From Armatimonadota bacterium (GTDB taxonomy: Bacteria > Armatimonadota > UBA10988): a DNA stretch of 37,957 nucleotides. The number at the start of each line of letters is the position of its first letter. The first letter of the stretch is position 1. The stretch spans positions 1-37,957 of the forward strand of contig JACRKZ010000039.1 in NCBI GenBank assembly GCA_016235455.1, in the 5' to 3' direction. Shown one piece after another: positions 6,724-14,818 of this stretch. The translations under genes and the position numbers were made by a program. Under the pieces are notes generated by a model, which was not told where the DNA came from, did not search any database, and saw nothing but the letters and a program-made list of their open reading frames with translations.

Positions 6724-8865
6724 ATGCCCGGTCTGCTATCGTCGTTGCTCACGCTCGCCCTGCTGGCGCCGCCCGACCCGGTCGCGGTCACGCGCTTCGA
6801 GCTGGTCGAACCCATGGCCCGCGCGCTGAGGCCCGCCGGCCTCGTGGCGCAGGTGGCCAACCGCGGTGCCGACACGCTGGACCTGGCCGTGGAGCTGACC
6901 GGCCCGGCCGAGCTGCGCATCGCCAAGCCCAGCACAACGGTCAGGATCGAGGCGCAGGACGAGGCTCGGCTGACGTTTGAGGTGACCGCCGACCAGCCCG
7001 GCACGCGACGGCTGACGCTGACCGTGCGCGCCGCTGGTCAGGTGGTGGCCAAGCGCGACCTCGACGTTCTGTTCCTCGCGCCGGTCGCGCAGCGCAAGCT
7101 GCCGTACATCTCCGCGCCCCAGCCGGTGCGGTCCAAGCTGCTGGTCGGCGCGCACCACTGCCCGCTGTGGGAAGCCGACAAGCCCGAGATGTGGAACCAG
7201 CTCCTGGTGCACCCCGAGCGCACGCCGGCACTGGGCTTCTATGACCAGGCCAACCCCGAGATCTCCGACTGGGAGACCAAGTGGGCCAGCGAGCATGGGG
7301 TCGACTTCTTCATCTACTGCTGGTATCGCACCAAGCAGGGCGGCCCCGTCGAGACGCGCTTCTCCAGCGCCATTGAGCAGGCGTTGCTGCGGTCGAAGTA
7401 CCAAAAGGACATGAAGTTCACCATCATGTGGGAGAACCAGTCCCGCGGCACCTCAGGCGTGGCGGATGAGAAGGACCTGTTCGACAACCTGCTGCCGTAC
7501 TGGATCGACAAGTATTTCAAGACCGAGAGCTACTTGAAGGTGGATGGCAAACCCGTGCTGTTCATCTATCGCCCCGAGTTTCTGGTCCAGGACCTGGGTG
7601 GCGAGGCGCAGGTGAGGGCGGCCTTCGACAAGATGCGCCAAGCCTGCCGGGCCGCGGGCTTCGCGGGCCTGACCCTCCTCGGCGAGTATCGCGGGCTCGA
7701 TGCCAACCACCTGCAGCTCATGAAGCGGCTGGGGCTGGACTACACCTTCGCCTACTGCTGGTACGTGGGCAACAACCCCACCCCGCAACAGGCCATCGAC
7801 GCGCAGATGGGCTACCTGCACAAGACCCAGGAACTGGGCATCCTGCCGCAGGTCGCCACCGTGTCGCAGGCCTGGTCGGGCTGGAGCGACGAGGGCACCA
7901 TCTGGAAGATCCCACCCAAGCAGTTCGGGGAACTGCTTGGGCAGGCCAAGGAGTTCGTCGGCACGCTGCCCAAGGATCAGCTTGGCAGCCAGATGCTGCT
8001 GCTCGACAACTGGAACGAGTGGGGTGAAGGGCACTACATCGCGCCGTACCGCGAGTACGGTTTTGGCTACCTCGATGCCGTGCGCGAGGTCATTGCGGGC
8101 GACACCCGTCCGCACGACGACCTGATCCCGCAGGATATCGGTCTCGGGCCGTATGACAAGGCGTACTGGGCCTGGCGCAACAAGGCCGACGAGCAGCGCA
8201 AACTGGGCAACCGGCGCGTCTTCAAGCCCGGCGCGCCGGCCGACGGGCTGGTCGGCTGGTGGGCGTTCGACGAGGCCGACGGCTCACCCGTCGCGCTGGA
8301 CTACAGCGGCAACCGTCTCGGGGCGAGCATCGAGAAGGCGTCGCGCGCGCCCGGCCGCGACGGCCGAGCGCTGGTCTGCGATGGCGGCTGGGCCGTGGTG
8401 CCGAGCAATGATCTGCTCAACATGGCCAAGGCGGTCAGCATCGAATGCTGGGTGAAGACGGACGTGGCCGGGCAGGGCAACACCTGGATGGTCAATCGCG
8501 TGCTGTCGGGCGGCACCGACACGGGCTACCGGCTGGGCATCCTGGACGGCAAGCCTTGCTTCGAGGTGCCGCAGACCAGCTTCAGCCATCACCTCAGCGC
8601 CGCCGAGCCGCTGCCCACCGGGCGCTGGGTGCATCTGGCCGGCACCTTCGACGGCCGGACCATGCGCATCTATATGGACGGCGTAGAGAAGGGCACCATG
8701 GACCGGCCCGGCCCTATCAAGCCCAGCAAGCTGCATCTGGTGCTCGGCAACTACGAGGTCAGCCACGCCGCCTACTTCCACGGCCTGCTGGACGAAGTGA
8801 AGCTCTGGAGCCGCGCGCTCAGCGCCGACGAGGTCAAGGCCCACGCGGCGGCGGCCGCCAAGTAG
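6724..8865 (+). CDS. Secreted GH99-like (WbsX-type) protein with C-terminal LamG domain
   Basis: The 713-residue protein opens with a short hydrophobic leader (LLSSLLTLALLAPP) and a beta-sandwich-like region to about 120. Residues 140-460 match the glycosyltransferase-WbsX / glycoside hydrolase 99-like fold. Typical landmarks are VGAHHCPLW, FFIYCWY, KFTIMWEN, KPVLFIYRP and the signature NWNEWGEGHYIAP at 429-441. GH99 enzymes are endo-acting alpha-mannosidases, but many WbsX-type proteins are uncharacterised, so the substrate is not assigned. Residues 507-710 form a LamG/concanavalin-like domain (GLVGWWAFDEADG, WVHLAGTFDG, LDEVKLWSRALSADEV) that probably binds sugar. The start has GGAG upstream. 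The gene is divergent from F and convergent with the dehydrogenase gene at 8957. Confidence 0.82.
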   Translation: MPGLLSSLLTLALLAPPDPVAVTRFELVEPMARALRPAGLVAQVANRGADTLDLAVELTGPAELRIAKPSTTVRIEAQDEARLTFEVTADQPGTRRLTLTVRAAGQVVAKRDLDVLFLAPVAQRKLPYISAPQPVRSKLLVGAHHCPLWEADKPEMWNQLLVHPERTPALGFYDQANPEISDWETKWASEHGVDFFIYCWYRTKQGGPVETRFSSAIEQALLRSKYQKDMKFTIMWENQSRGTSGVADEKDLFDNLLPYWIDKYFKTESYLKVDGKPVLFIYRPEFLVQDLGGEAQVRAAFDKMRQACRAAGFAGLTLLGEYRGLDANHLQLMKRLGLDYTFAYCWYVGNNPTPQQAIDAQMGYLHKTQELGILPQVATVSQAWSGWSDEGTIWKIPPKQFGELLGQAKEFVGTLPKDQLGSQMLLLDNWNEWGEGHYIAPYREYGFGYLDAVREVIAGDTRPHDDLIPQDIGLGPYDKAYWAWRNKADEQRKLGNRRVFKPGAPADGLVGWWAFDEADGSPVALDYSGNRLGASIEKASRAPGRDGRALVCDGGWAVVPSNDLLNMAKAVSIECWVKTDVAGQGNTWMVNRVLSGGTDTGYRLGILDGKPCFEVPQTSFSHHLSAAEPLPTGRWVHLAGTFDGRTMRIYMDGVEKGTMDRPGPIKPSKLHLVLGNYEVSHAAYFHGLLDEVKLWSRALSADEVKAHAAAAAK

Positions 8866-8866
8866 G

Positions 8867-8955
8867 GGCATCCGCAGATGACACAGATAGACGCAGATGG
8901 TCTGACGTTCAGTCCATCTGCGCTATCTGCGCTATCTGCGCTATCTGCGGATGCC
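8867..8955. terminator. Large imperfect hairpin between convergent genes, with a 9-bp triplication
   Basis: The 89-bp gap between two converging stops is almost entirely one inverted repeat. The left arm (8867-8900, GGCATCCGCAGATG to GCAGATGG) pairs with the right arm (8914-8955, CCATCTGC to GGATGCC) around a 13-nt loop. The outer 13 bp and the inner 8 bp pair perfectly. The right arm holds three exact head-to-tail copies of GCTATCTGC (8922-8930, 8931-8939, 8940-8948), about one unit more than the left arm can match. Position and symmetry suit a bidirectional transcription end, but there is no T-run. It could also be a dispersed REP-like element. Confidence 0.55.
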
Positions 8956-8956
8956 G

Positions 8957-10012
8957 CTACACAGGGACGGCTTCGCCCGACCGTGCCGAGGCGTAGATGG
9001 CGTCGGTGATCTGTTGCATGACCAATGCGCGTTCGAGCGTGGTCTGGCAGGTGCCGCCTTCGCGGATGGCGCGTGCGAAGTCCTCGTGCAGCGCCTGGGT
9101 CACGTCCACGCCGACATCGTCGCCCTCCCACACCACGCGGCTGGTGGTGCCGGCCTGCGCATCCGAGGTGTCCAGCCGCAGCGACTTGCCCTTGCCGCCA
9201 TGGAGCCAGAGCGACAGGGAGCCGTGGCTGCCCAGGATCTGCCAGGCCTCATCAGTGGCCGCCGAGGCAAACTCGGCGCGCTCGAAGCTGATCATCTCGC
9301 CGCCGGCGCAGCGGATCAGGGAGATGTAGTGGTTGTCGGCATCGCTGCACGGGTCGACGCGCGCGGCCAGATGCTCGCCCAGCGGCCAGGTCTGCGCCAG
9401 CACGGTGCGCGGCTCCAAGCCCCAGCCGGCCACGCTCATCACGTAGTCCAGGTCGTAGCAGCCCCAGTTGACCAGGATGCCGCCGCCATTGAGCCCGTGG
9501 CTCACGCGCCAGGGCGGCGGTGGATTGGTCGGCGCGGCGCCAGCGGGCGTGATCGCGCGCGACCGCACCACGCGGATCTGGCCCAGCACGCCGCTGGCCA
9601 CGCACTCCATGGCCGCCTTGACCGACGGGTACATGACGTTGCGCGCCGAGCAGACGCCAGCCACCTTGTCGCCGCGCAAGGCGATCATCTCGCGCACCTG
9701 CCCGGCGTTCATGGCCACGGGCTTCTCGATGAGCACATGCCGACCCAGGCGCAGCGCCTCCAGCACCAGCGGCGTGCGCACGCCCGTGGGCAACGCGAAG
9801 ATCACGGCCTCAAGCCGGTCGTCACACAGCAACTCCTCGCCGCGCGCGTAGGTGGTGCTGATGCCGAGCCGCTGAGCGGCGTTGGTGCGACGTTCCTGGA
9901 TGAGGTCGGCGACAGCCAGACACTCGACCAGCGGCGAGGCCAGCGCCGCGGGCACGTGAGCCCCGCTGCCGATGACGCCACAGCCGATGATACCGATGCG
10001 GATGGGTTCCAT
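8957..10012 (-). CDS. Gfo/Idh/MocA-family oxidoreductase
   Basis: This 351-residue protein has an N-terminal Rossmann fold with GIIGCGVIG (7-15) for NAD(P) binding and the family motif EKP at 96-98. The C-terminal domain includes GGGILVNWGCYDLD (176-189). In many members that segment reads GGGxLxDxGxHxxD with a catalytic His. Here Asp is Asn182 and His is Tyr186, so the reaction may differ from the classical sugar dehydrogenases. Substrate unknown; in such loci these enzymes act on sugars, inositols or uronates. The ATG has GGGAG 6 nt upstream. It is the last gene of a minus-strand run with the AlkD-like and pectate-lyase-like genes, 39 nt downstream of the former. Confidence 0.85.
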   Translation of the reverse strand: MEPIRIGIIGCGVIGSGAHVPAALASPLVECLAVADLIQERRTNAAQRLGISTTYARGEELLCDDRLEAVIFALPTGVRTPLVLEALRLGRHVLIEKPVAMNAGQVREMIALRGDKVAGVCSARNVMYPSVKAAMECVASGVLGQIRVVRSRAITPAGAAPTNPPPPWRVSHGLNGGGILVNWGCYDLDYVMSVAGWGLEPRTVLAQTWPLGEHLAARVDPCSDADNHYISLIRCAGGEMISFERAEFASAATDEAWQILGSHGSLSLWLHGGKGKSLRLDTSDAQAGTTSRVVWEGDDVGVDVTQALHEDFARAIREGGTCQTTLERALVMQQITDAIYASARSGEAVPV

Positions 10013-10043
10013 GGACCACTCCCGAACCGATCAGTTCGGGTCC
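10013..10043 (-). promoter_or_regulatory. Hairpin at the ribosome-binding site of the Gfo/Idh/MocA gene
   Basis: CCCGAAC (10021-10027) and GTTCGGG (10034-10040) form a perfect 7-bp stem with a 6-nt loop. On the transcript the 3' arm runs straight into the GGGAG Shine-Dalgarno. The stretch CCGATCAGTT preceded by CTCCCG is shared, with a 2-nt insertion, with the leader of the pectate-lyase-like gene. It could tune translation or mark an RNA-processing point in the operon; both are inference. Confidence 0.35.
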
Positions 10044-10051
10044 GCTCCGCC

Positions 10052-10738
10052 CTAACCTGCCTGGACCATGCCCAGTTTGGCCAGCACCCGCTCGCTGTTC
10101 AGCTCGCGCAGCGCATCGCGCCCCACCCACCGGCCGGCGCCCGGCGGCCCGGCCATCAGGCGTTCGGCCAGCGCACAGGCCTCGCGGTGCAACTCGGCGC
10201 TGCATTTGCCCAGCTCGCGCAGGCACCAGTTGACCGCCTTCTTGACATAGTTGCGCGGGTCCTGGGCCTCGCAGGCCACCGCCTCCAGCAGTGGCCGCAG
10301 CTCATCCTCGGCCGCCTTGAGCCGATGGCACAGCACGGCGCCCAACACGAAACCGGCGCGCTTGACGAACTCCGTCTCGCGCGACGTCCAGTCGAGCGCG
10401 ACGGTCACCGCGTCGGGCAGGCGCCAGAGCAGGTTCTGGCAGCACTGGTCGCACACATCCCAGGAGTCGAACTCGGCCACCCAGGCCTCGGCCAGGTCGC
10501 GGTCGAGGCACTTGGGTTCGGCGATGATGCTGGCCAGAATCCGTGCTTCGTGTTGCCCGCTGGCCCACAGCGCCAAGGCCAGGTCCTGGTCGCGCCCGAT
10601 CTCGCGGCCCAGCGCGCGCAGCCACGTCACGCTGACGCCGGCGGCGTGCTCGACGTTGATGCCGAAGCGCGCCATACCCTCCCGGTTGTGCTCGTTGCCC
10701 GCGGCGGCGATACGGGCCACCACGTCGTCGGCGGTCAC
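10052..10738 (-). CDS. AlkD-like DNA alkylation repair protein
   Basis: A GTG start at 10738 overlaps the stop of the pectate-lyase-like gene (GTGA) and gives 228 residues, the usual length for the AlkD/AlkC HEAT-like repeat family (DNA alkylation repair, PF08713). The frame continues upstream into the previous gene, but that part is an out-of-frame shadow. Trp93 and Asp97 (SWDVCD), Arg127 (VKRAGF) and Trp171 (KKAVNWCLRELGK) fall where AlkD has its DNA-lining Trp, Asp, Arg and Trp, so the site looks intact. AlkD excises bulky cationic alkylated bases. Its place inside a polysaccharide operon is unexpected and may be simple hitch-hiking. The start choice is supported by the overlap and by the good fit to family length. 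Confidence 0.8.
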   Translation of the reverse strand: MTADDVVARIAAAGNEHNREGMARFGINVEHAAGVSVTWLRALGREIGRDQDLALALWASGQHEARILASIIAEPKCLDRDLAEAWVAEFDSWDVCDQCCQNLLWRLPDAVTVALDWTSRETEFVKRAGFVLGAVLCHRLKAAEDELRPLLEAVACEAQDPRNYVKKAVNWCLRELGKCSAELHREACALAERLMAGPPGAGRWVGRDALRELNSERVLAKLGMVQAG

Positions 10739-13041
10739 TTGCGGATCTCCACGCTGGCCTCGCCGCCGCCGCTGACCATCACGCGGTAGACCGACAGGTC
10801 GGTCGCGACGCCGGGCGCCACCGTGGGCAACCACGCCCTGGCTGCCCGCAATGGCGCGAGATGCGTCAGGATGGCCTCGTCGCTGATAGCGCCGCGATCC
10901 TCGAGCAGGCCGGCGCCCTTGGCCGACTTGGCGGGGTCGGGGTTGTCGCCCATGTTCTGCAGGTACTCCCAGCCCTTGGGCGCGGCCTCCTTGTTCGACG
11001 TGTTGATGTTGCATTCCAGCAGCCCGCCCTTGGCCGGTGGCGTGGCCTTGTTCAGCCACACCGTGTCGGCGCTGGTGCCCGGCTGGTAGACCCAGAACTG
11101 GCTCGCCAGCGCCATGACACTGGCGCGCGAGCCGTCCCCGCGCAGCTCGAAGCGACAGGTCTCCTGCGTGTCCACCGGCAGCAACAGGCAGGTGGCCAGC
11201 GTGAACAGCCCACTGAAACCGTCCGCGGCGACGGTCGGCTTGGTGGCCGACGTGGCATACGAGAAGCGCGTGGCATCGATGCTCAGCGTGCCGCGGTCGT
11301 TGAGCAGCAGGCCGGTCAGGGCGTCGGCGCTCTTCTCGTGGTAGACGGCGCGCACCACCAGCCTGCCGCCGCCGCGCACGTCGTATTGGCCTTGCGCTGA
11401 GCCGGTGGCGCCGGTGAACACGGAGACCTGGTTGCCGGCACGGTCGGACTGCGGCCCGCCCAGCACCTCCACCCAGCAGCCGCCGTTGCCACTGCCTTGC
11501 AGCGAGCGACACAGCACATCGCTCCGCTCCAGGCCAGAGACCCGTAGTGCGGCAGTCTTGGGGGTTCGCGGCTGGCCCGCGCCGTTGGTGTTGAGCTGGT
11601 CCAGGAAGACCCGCCCGCCGGCCTGGTCGGTGGCGTCCGCCAGCAGGCCACGGGCGTTGGGCGCGTGAATGTAGAAGTCGCGCAGCGTAGCCCGGCTGGG
11701 CCCGGCCAGGTGCAGCGCCAGCCCGTCGGCCGGCCCGGTCCAGTTGAGCCGCGTGCCGGTCTCACCGGCGCTGTCGCCGACCAGCTGCACGTCCAGTCCG
11801 GCCGGGATCTCGATCGTCTTGTCGATGCGGTAGTTGCCCATGGGCAGGTGCACCACCGGCCGTTGGCCCCGAAGCCGCTCCGCCTGCGCGATGGCATCGG
11901 CGATGGCCTGACCATTGGTGCCCGCGGCCACCTCGATCACCGGGCGGCCCCGGTTCGGCGGCGCGGCGGGCAGCACTGGCGGCTTGTCGTCGATGGCCTC
12001 CGGCGCGACGACCTTCTCCGCCACCTGCCGGAACCGGCCGCGCGTCTCGACGGCGTCGGCCGCGGAGTACTGATTGCCGCAGAACACCTGGTCGGCCCAG
12101 GTCATCCTGATGCCGCGGCCGGCGCCGGCCAGGCGTATCTGGTTGTCGACCACCAGGTACGGCCCGGCGTTATCCAGCAGCAGGGCGAACGGTCCGGTGC
12201 AGTCGATGACGCGGTTGCCCGTGATGCTGGTCGGCGAGCCCCAGCTATGGCCGCTGGAGAAGTCGAGGAAGCAACGCGAGCCACGACTGTAGTTGTTGGC
12301 CACAGAGAAGGCCATCAGGTTGACGATGCTGACATCGGCTATCTTGCTGCGCTCGAAGACGTTGCACCAGGCGTGCCAGTTGCCCATCTGGTTGTGGATG
12401 CCGCGCCCGCAGTCGACGAAGCGCGAGTACCACACCCAGATGTCCATCGAGTTCCAGTTGACCATCTGCACACCGATCTCGCACCGCTCGAACGAGCAGC
12501 GCAGCACAGCGTTTTCAGCCTGGCCCGCGCTGTCCGGCGCGCCAAACACAAGGCCCTGCTTCACGTCTCGAAAGCGCAGGTCGCTGGCCTCGTTGTACGT
12601 ACTGAAGGCCGGGCCGTACTGCAGGCCAACACCCGCCTGGCCGCCGCCGTCGAAGCTGATGCGGCTGATCTTCGAGTACCACATGTCCAGCGCGAACATG
12701 GTGCCGCCGGCCGGCCCGTCCCATCGGAGCGTGACCGTGGCGGGGTCGGCGCCGATGATGCCGATGCCCTGGCAGTCGGTGTGCGCCTTGCGCTGGGTCC
12801 TGACGCCCGAGGCCAGCCGATAGTTGCCCGGCGGCAGATAGAGCACACACGACTTCTCGTGGCCGGTCAGCTCGTCGAGCGCCTTCTGCAGCGCCGGCGC
12901 GTCGTCGGCCCGGCCATCACCCACCGCGCCGAAGTCGCGCTTGAGGTCGCGCCAACTGGGGAACGGACCCACGAACTCCTCCTCGGCACCGCGGACGGGC
13001 ACCACCAGACACAGCACCAGCAGCAGCCAGATACAGCGCAT
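10735..13041 (-). CDS. Secreted double pectate-lyase-fold (right-handed beta-helix) protein
   Basis: The start at 13041 gives a signal peptide (MRCIWLLLVLCLVVPVRG) and has GGGAG upstream; an upstream extension to 13152 would bury the signal. The 768-residue product begins with the pectate_lyase_3 signature (RDFGAVGDGRADDAPALQKAL, about 35-55), followed by YLPPGNYRL and a run of beta-helix rungs (NRVIDC, NNYSRG, VVDNQIRL). A second copy of the fold begins about residue 415 (AIADAIAQAERL, HLPMGNYRIDKTIEIP, VQLVGDS). Such proteins cleave or bind acidic polysaccharides such as pectin. No catalytic residues could be assigned, so a lyase activity is not proven. It heads a minus-strand operon with the AlkD-like and Gfo/Idh/MocA genes and is divergent from the sulfatase. 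Confidence 0.8.
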   Translation of the reverse strand: MRCIWLLLVLCLVVPVRGAEEEFVGPFPSWRDLKRDFGAVGDGRADDAPALQKALDELTGHEKSCVLYLPPGNYRLASGVRTQRKAHTDCQGIGIIGADPATVTLRWDGPAGGTMFALDMWYSKISRISFDGGGQAGVGLQYGPAFSTYNEASDLRFRDVKQGLVFGAPDSAGQAENAVLRCSFERCEIGVQMVNWNSMDIWVWYSRFVDCGRGIHNQMGNWHAWCNVFERSKIADVSIVNLMAFSVANNYSRGSRCFLDFSSGHSWGSPTSITGNRVIDCTGPFALLLDNAGPYLVVDNQIRLAGAGRGIRMTWADQVFCGNQYSAADAVETRGRFRQVAEKVVAPEAIDDKPPVLPAAPPNRGRPVIEVAAGTNGQAIADAIAQAERLRGQRPVVHLPMGNYRIDKTIEIPAGLDVQLVGDSAGETGTRLNWTGPADGLALHLAGPSRATLRDFYIHAPNARGLLADATDQAGGRVFLDQLNTNGAGQPRTPKTAALRVSGLERSDVLCRSLQGSGNGGCWVEVLGGPQSDRAGNQVSVFTGATGSAQGQYDVRGGGRLVVRAVYHEKSADALTGLLLNDRGTLSIDATRFSYATSATKPTVAADGFSGLFTLATCLLLPVDTQETCRFELRGDGSRASVMALASQFWVYQPGTSADTVWLNKATPPAKGGLLECNINTSNKEAAPKGWEYLQNMGDNPDPAKSAKGAGLLEDRGAISDEAILTHLAPLRAARAWLPTVAPGVATDLSVYRVMVSGGGEASVEIRK

Positions 13042-13064
13042 GATCGGTCTCCCGCCGATCAGTT
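13041..13064 (-). promoter_or_regulatory. Leader hairpin displaying the Shine-Dalgarno of the pectate-lyase-like gene
   Basis: TGATCGG (13041-13047) and CCGATCA (13055-13061) pair perfectly around a 7-nt loop. On the transcript the loop reads CGGGAGA, the Shine-Dalgarno, and the 3' arm ends in the A of the ATG start codon. The same CTCCCG + CCGATCAGTT string recurs in front of the Gfo/Idh/MocA gene. The 134-bp divergent gap to the sulfatase (13042-13175) shows nothing else that I can support. Confidence 0.4.
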
Positions 13065-13175
13065 GCGTGCCGTTGGCGCCATTCCTTCGCGGCGAGGACA
13101 AGCGGCAGCGCACGCTACATGAACGGAATCGGCAAGCGCGCTGTGGCATCATGTGGGCGACTGGAGCGAACCGAC

Positions 13176-14705
13176 ATGCAGCCAGCAGGCCACGGACGCG
13201 CGAGCCGCCGCGAGTTCCTGGCGGCCGGCGCCGCCGCCCTTGCCGCAGCGCGAACCAGCGCGCAGCCCACCGAGGCCCAGCCCATGACCCGACCCAACCT
13301 CGTCTTCGTGATGGCCGACCAGTTGCGCCGGGCCTCGTGTGGCTACGCTGGCGACCGCTTGGCGCACACGCCCAACATCGACCGACTGGCGCGCGAGTCC
13401 GTCGATTTCCGCCAGTGCGTGTCGTCCATGCCGGTCTGCTCGGCCTTTCGCGCCAGCCTGTTCACGGGCAAGTACACCACGTCCACCGGCATGGTCATCA
13501 ACGAGTTGCGCATGAACCCGAACCATCGCTGTCTGGGCCACGTGCTGACCGACGGCGGCTACGACACGAGCTACATCGGCAAGTGGCATCTGTGGGCCAA
13601 CCAACTGGGCAACCACGCCGATCCGCGCAACTCGTTCGTGCCGCGCGGGCCGCACCGGCTCGGCTTCGATGGCTACTGGGCGGCCTACAACTTCCGCCAC
13701 GAGTACTACGCTCCGGCCGCCTACTACCACACGGAGTCCCCCGAGAAGATCACCTACCCCGCCAGTGTCTATGAGCCCGATGCCCAGACCGACCTGGCCA
13801 TCGAGCGGCTCCGGGCCCACCGGGCCGCCGACAAGCCGTTTGCCATGGTGCTCAGCTATGGCACGCCGCACGACCCGTGGACCCGGAACAACGTCCCCGC
13901 CGAATGGCTGAAGCGCTTCGCCGACGTCGACTTCCCGCCGGCCGAGACCTATCGCGACGAGCCCGACACGCCGTATGGCGATGCCTGGAGCAACGAGCCG
14001 AAGACCGCGGCCAAGGTGCGCGAGTGGAAGCGCGTCTACTACGCCATGACCGCCAACCTGGACTGGAACCTGGGCCGGCTGGACGCGGCGCTGGGTGAGC
14101 TGGGCCTGCGGGACAACACCATCATGGTCTTCACCAGCGACCACGGCGAGATGTTCGGGGCGCATGGCCGCATGAAGAAGAACATCTTCTACGAGGAAGC
14201 CGCGCGTATCCCGTTCCTACTGCGCTGGCCGGCGCGAGCTGCGTCTCGCGTTGTTGACACCTGCTTCTCGAATGTGGACATGATGCCGACCTTGCTGGGC
14301 CTGGCCGGCCTGCCGGTGCCCGCCGCGGTGGAGGGCATGGACCTGAGCCACGTGGCGCTCGGCCAGCCGGGGCCGGAGCCCGAGGTGGCCTTCCTGCAGA
14401 ACACGGGCGCCTGTGCCAGTTGGGAAGACGGTCACGAGTGGCGAGCGGTGCGTGACCGGCGCTACACCTATGCCATCTACCGCGTCGATCGCTCGGAGCT
14501 GCTGTTTGACAACGTGGCCGACCCCACGCAGAGCCACAACCTGGCGAGCGACCCCGCGCACCAGGCGACGCTGGAGCGGTTGCGCGCGCAACTCGCCGGG
14601 CAGATGGCGCGGGTACAGGACACGTTCCCGGCTAGCTCGTGGTATCGCGAGCACTGGATCTCTGGCGACCGGCTGATCCTGCGGACGGCGACGCTGGCCG
14701 ACTGA
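13176..14705 (+). CDS. Tat-exported sulfatase
   Basis: With the start at 13176 the protein has 509 residues and begins with a twin-arginine signal (SRREFLAAGAAALAAA, RR at 11-12); a start at 13119 would push that signal inward. The sulfatase fold is clear: NLVFVMADQ (metal-binding Asp48), the formylglycine site VCSAFRASLFTG with Cys88 and Arg92, GKWHLW (135-140), PHDPW (231-235) and TSDHGEMFGAHG (320-331). The activation motif is CxAxR rather than CxPxR, so the maturase preference is open. Such enzymes remove sulfate esters from polysaccharides in the periplasm. No maturase gene is in the window. The gene is divergent from the pectate-lyase-like gene and is followed by a separate promoter for the next gene. 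Confidence 0.9.
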   Translation: MQPAGHGRASRREFLAAGAAALAAARTSAQPTEAQPMTRPNLVFVMADQLRRASCGYAGDRLAHTPNIDRLARESVDFRQCVSSMPVCSAFRASLFTGKYTTSTGMVINELRMNPNHRCLGHVLTDGGYDTSYIGKWHLWANQLGNHADPRNSFVPRGPHRLGFDGYWAAYNFRHEYYAPAAYYHTESPEKITYPASVYEPDAQTDLAIERLRAHRAADKPFAMVLSYGTPHDPWTRNNVPAEWLKRFADVDFPPAETYRDEPDTPYGDAWSNEPKTAAKVREWKRVYYAMTANLDWNLGRLDAALGELGLRDNTIMVFTSDHGEMFGAHGRMKKNIFYEEAARIPFLLRWPARAASRVVDTCFSNVDMMPTLLGLAGLPVPAAVEGMDLSHVALGQPGPEPEVAFLQNTGACASWEDGHEWRAVRDRRYTYAIYRVDRSELLFDNVADPTQSHNLASDPAHQATLERLRAQLAGQMARVQDTFPASSWYREHWISGDRLILRTATLAD

Positions 14706-14757
14706 GCTGCATGCAGAGCGGCATGGCATCGTTTGCCCGAGCTTGCCGCGCCGGGCC

Positions 14758-14786
14758 TTGACCCCGGCCCCGCCGTGCGCTAGGGT
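14758..14786 (+). promoter_or_regulatory. Sigma-70-like promoter for the URO-D-like gene
   Basis: TTGACC (14758-14763) and TAGGGT (14781-14786) are separated by 17 nt. The start codon at 14819 would lie about 26 nt from the predicted transcription start, behind a GAGGGGAG ribosome-binding site. The promoter sits in the 113-nt gap after the sulfatase. Confidence 0.55.
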
Positions 14787-14818
14787 TCGCCCAGTACGTG
14801 CCGAGGGGAGCGCCGCAC

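Noticed and set aside
8914..8955. CRISPR-like short direct repeats
   Set aside because: The 9-bp units are head-to-tail without spacers and sit inside an inverted repeat; no cas genes are present.
10739..11512. Upstream extension of the AlkD-like frame
   Set aside because: The extra residues are Arg/Gly-rich shadow of the pectate-lyase-like gene; the GTG start at 10738 gives the family's usual length.
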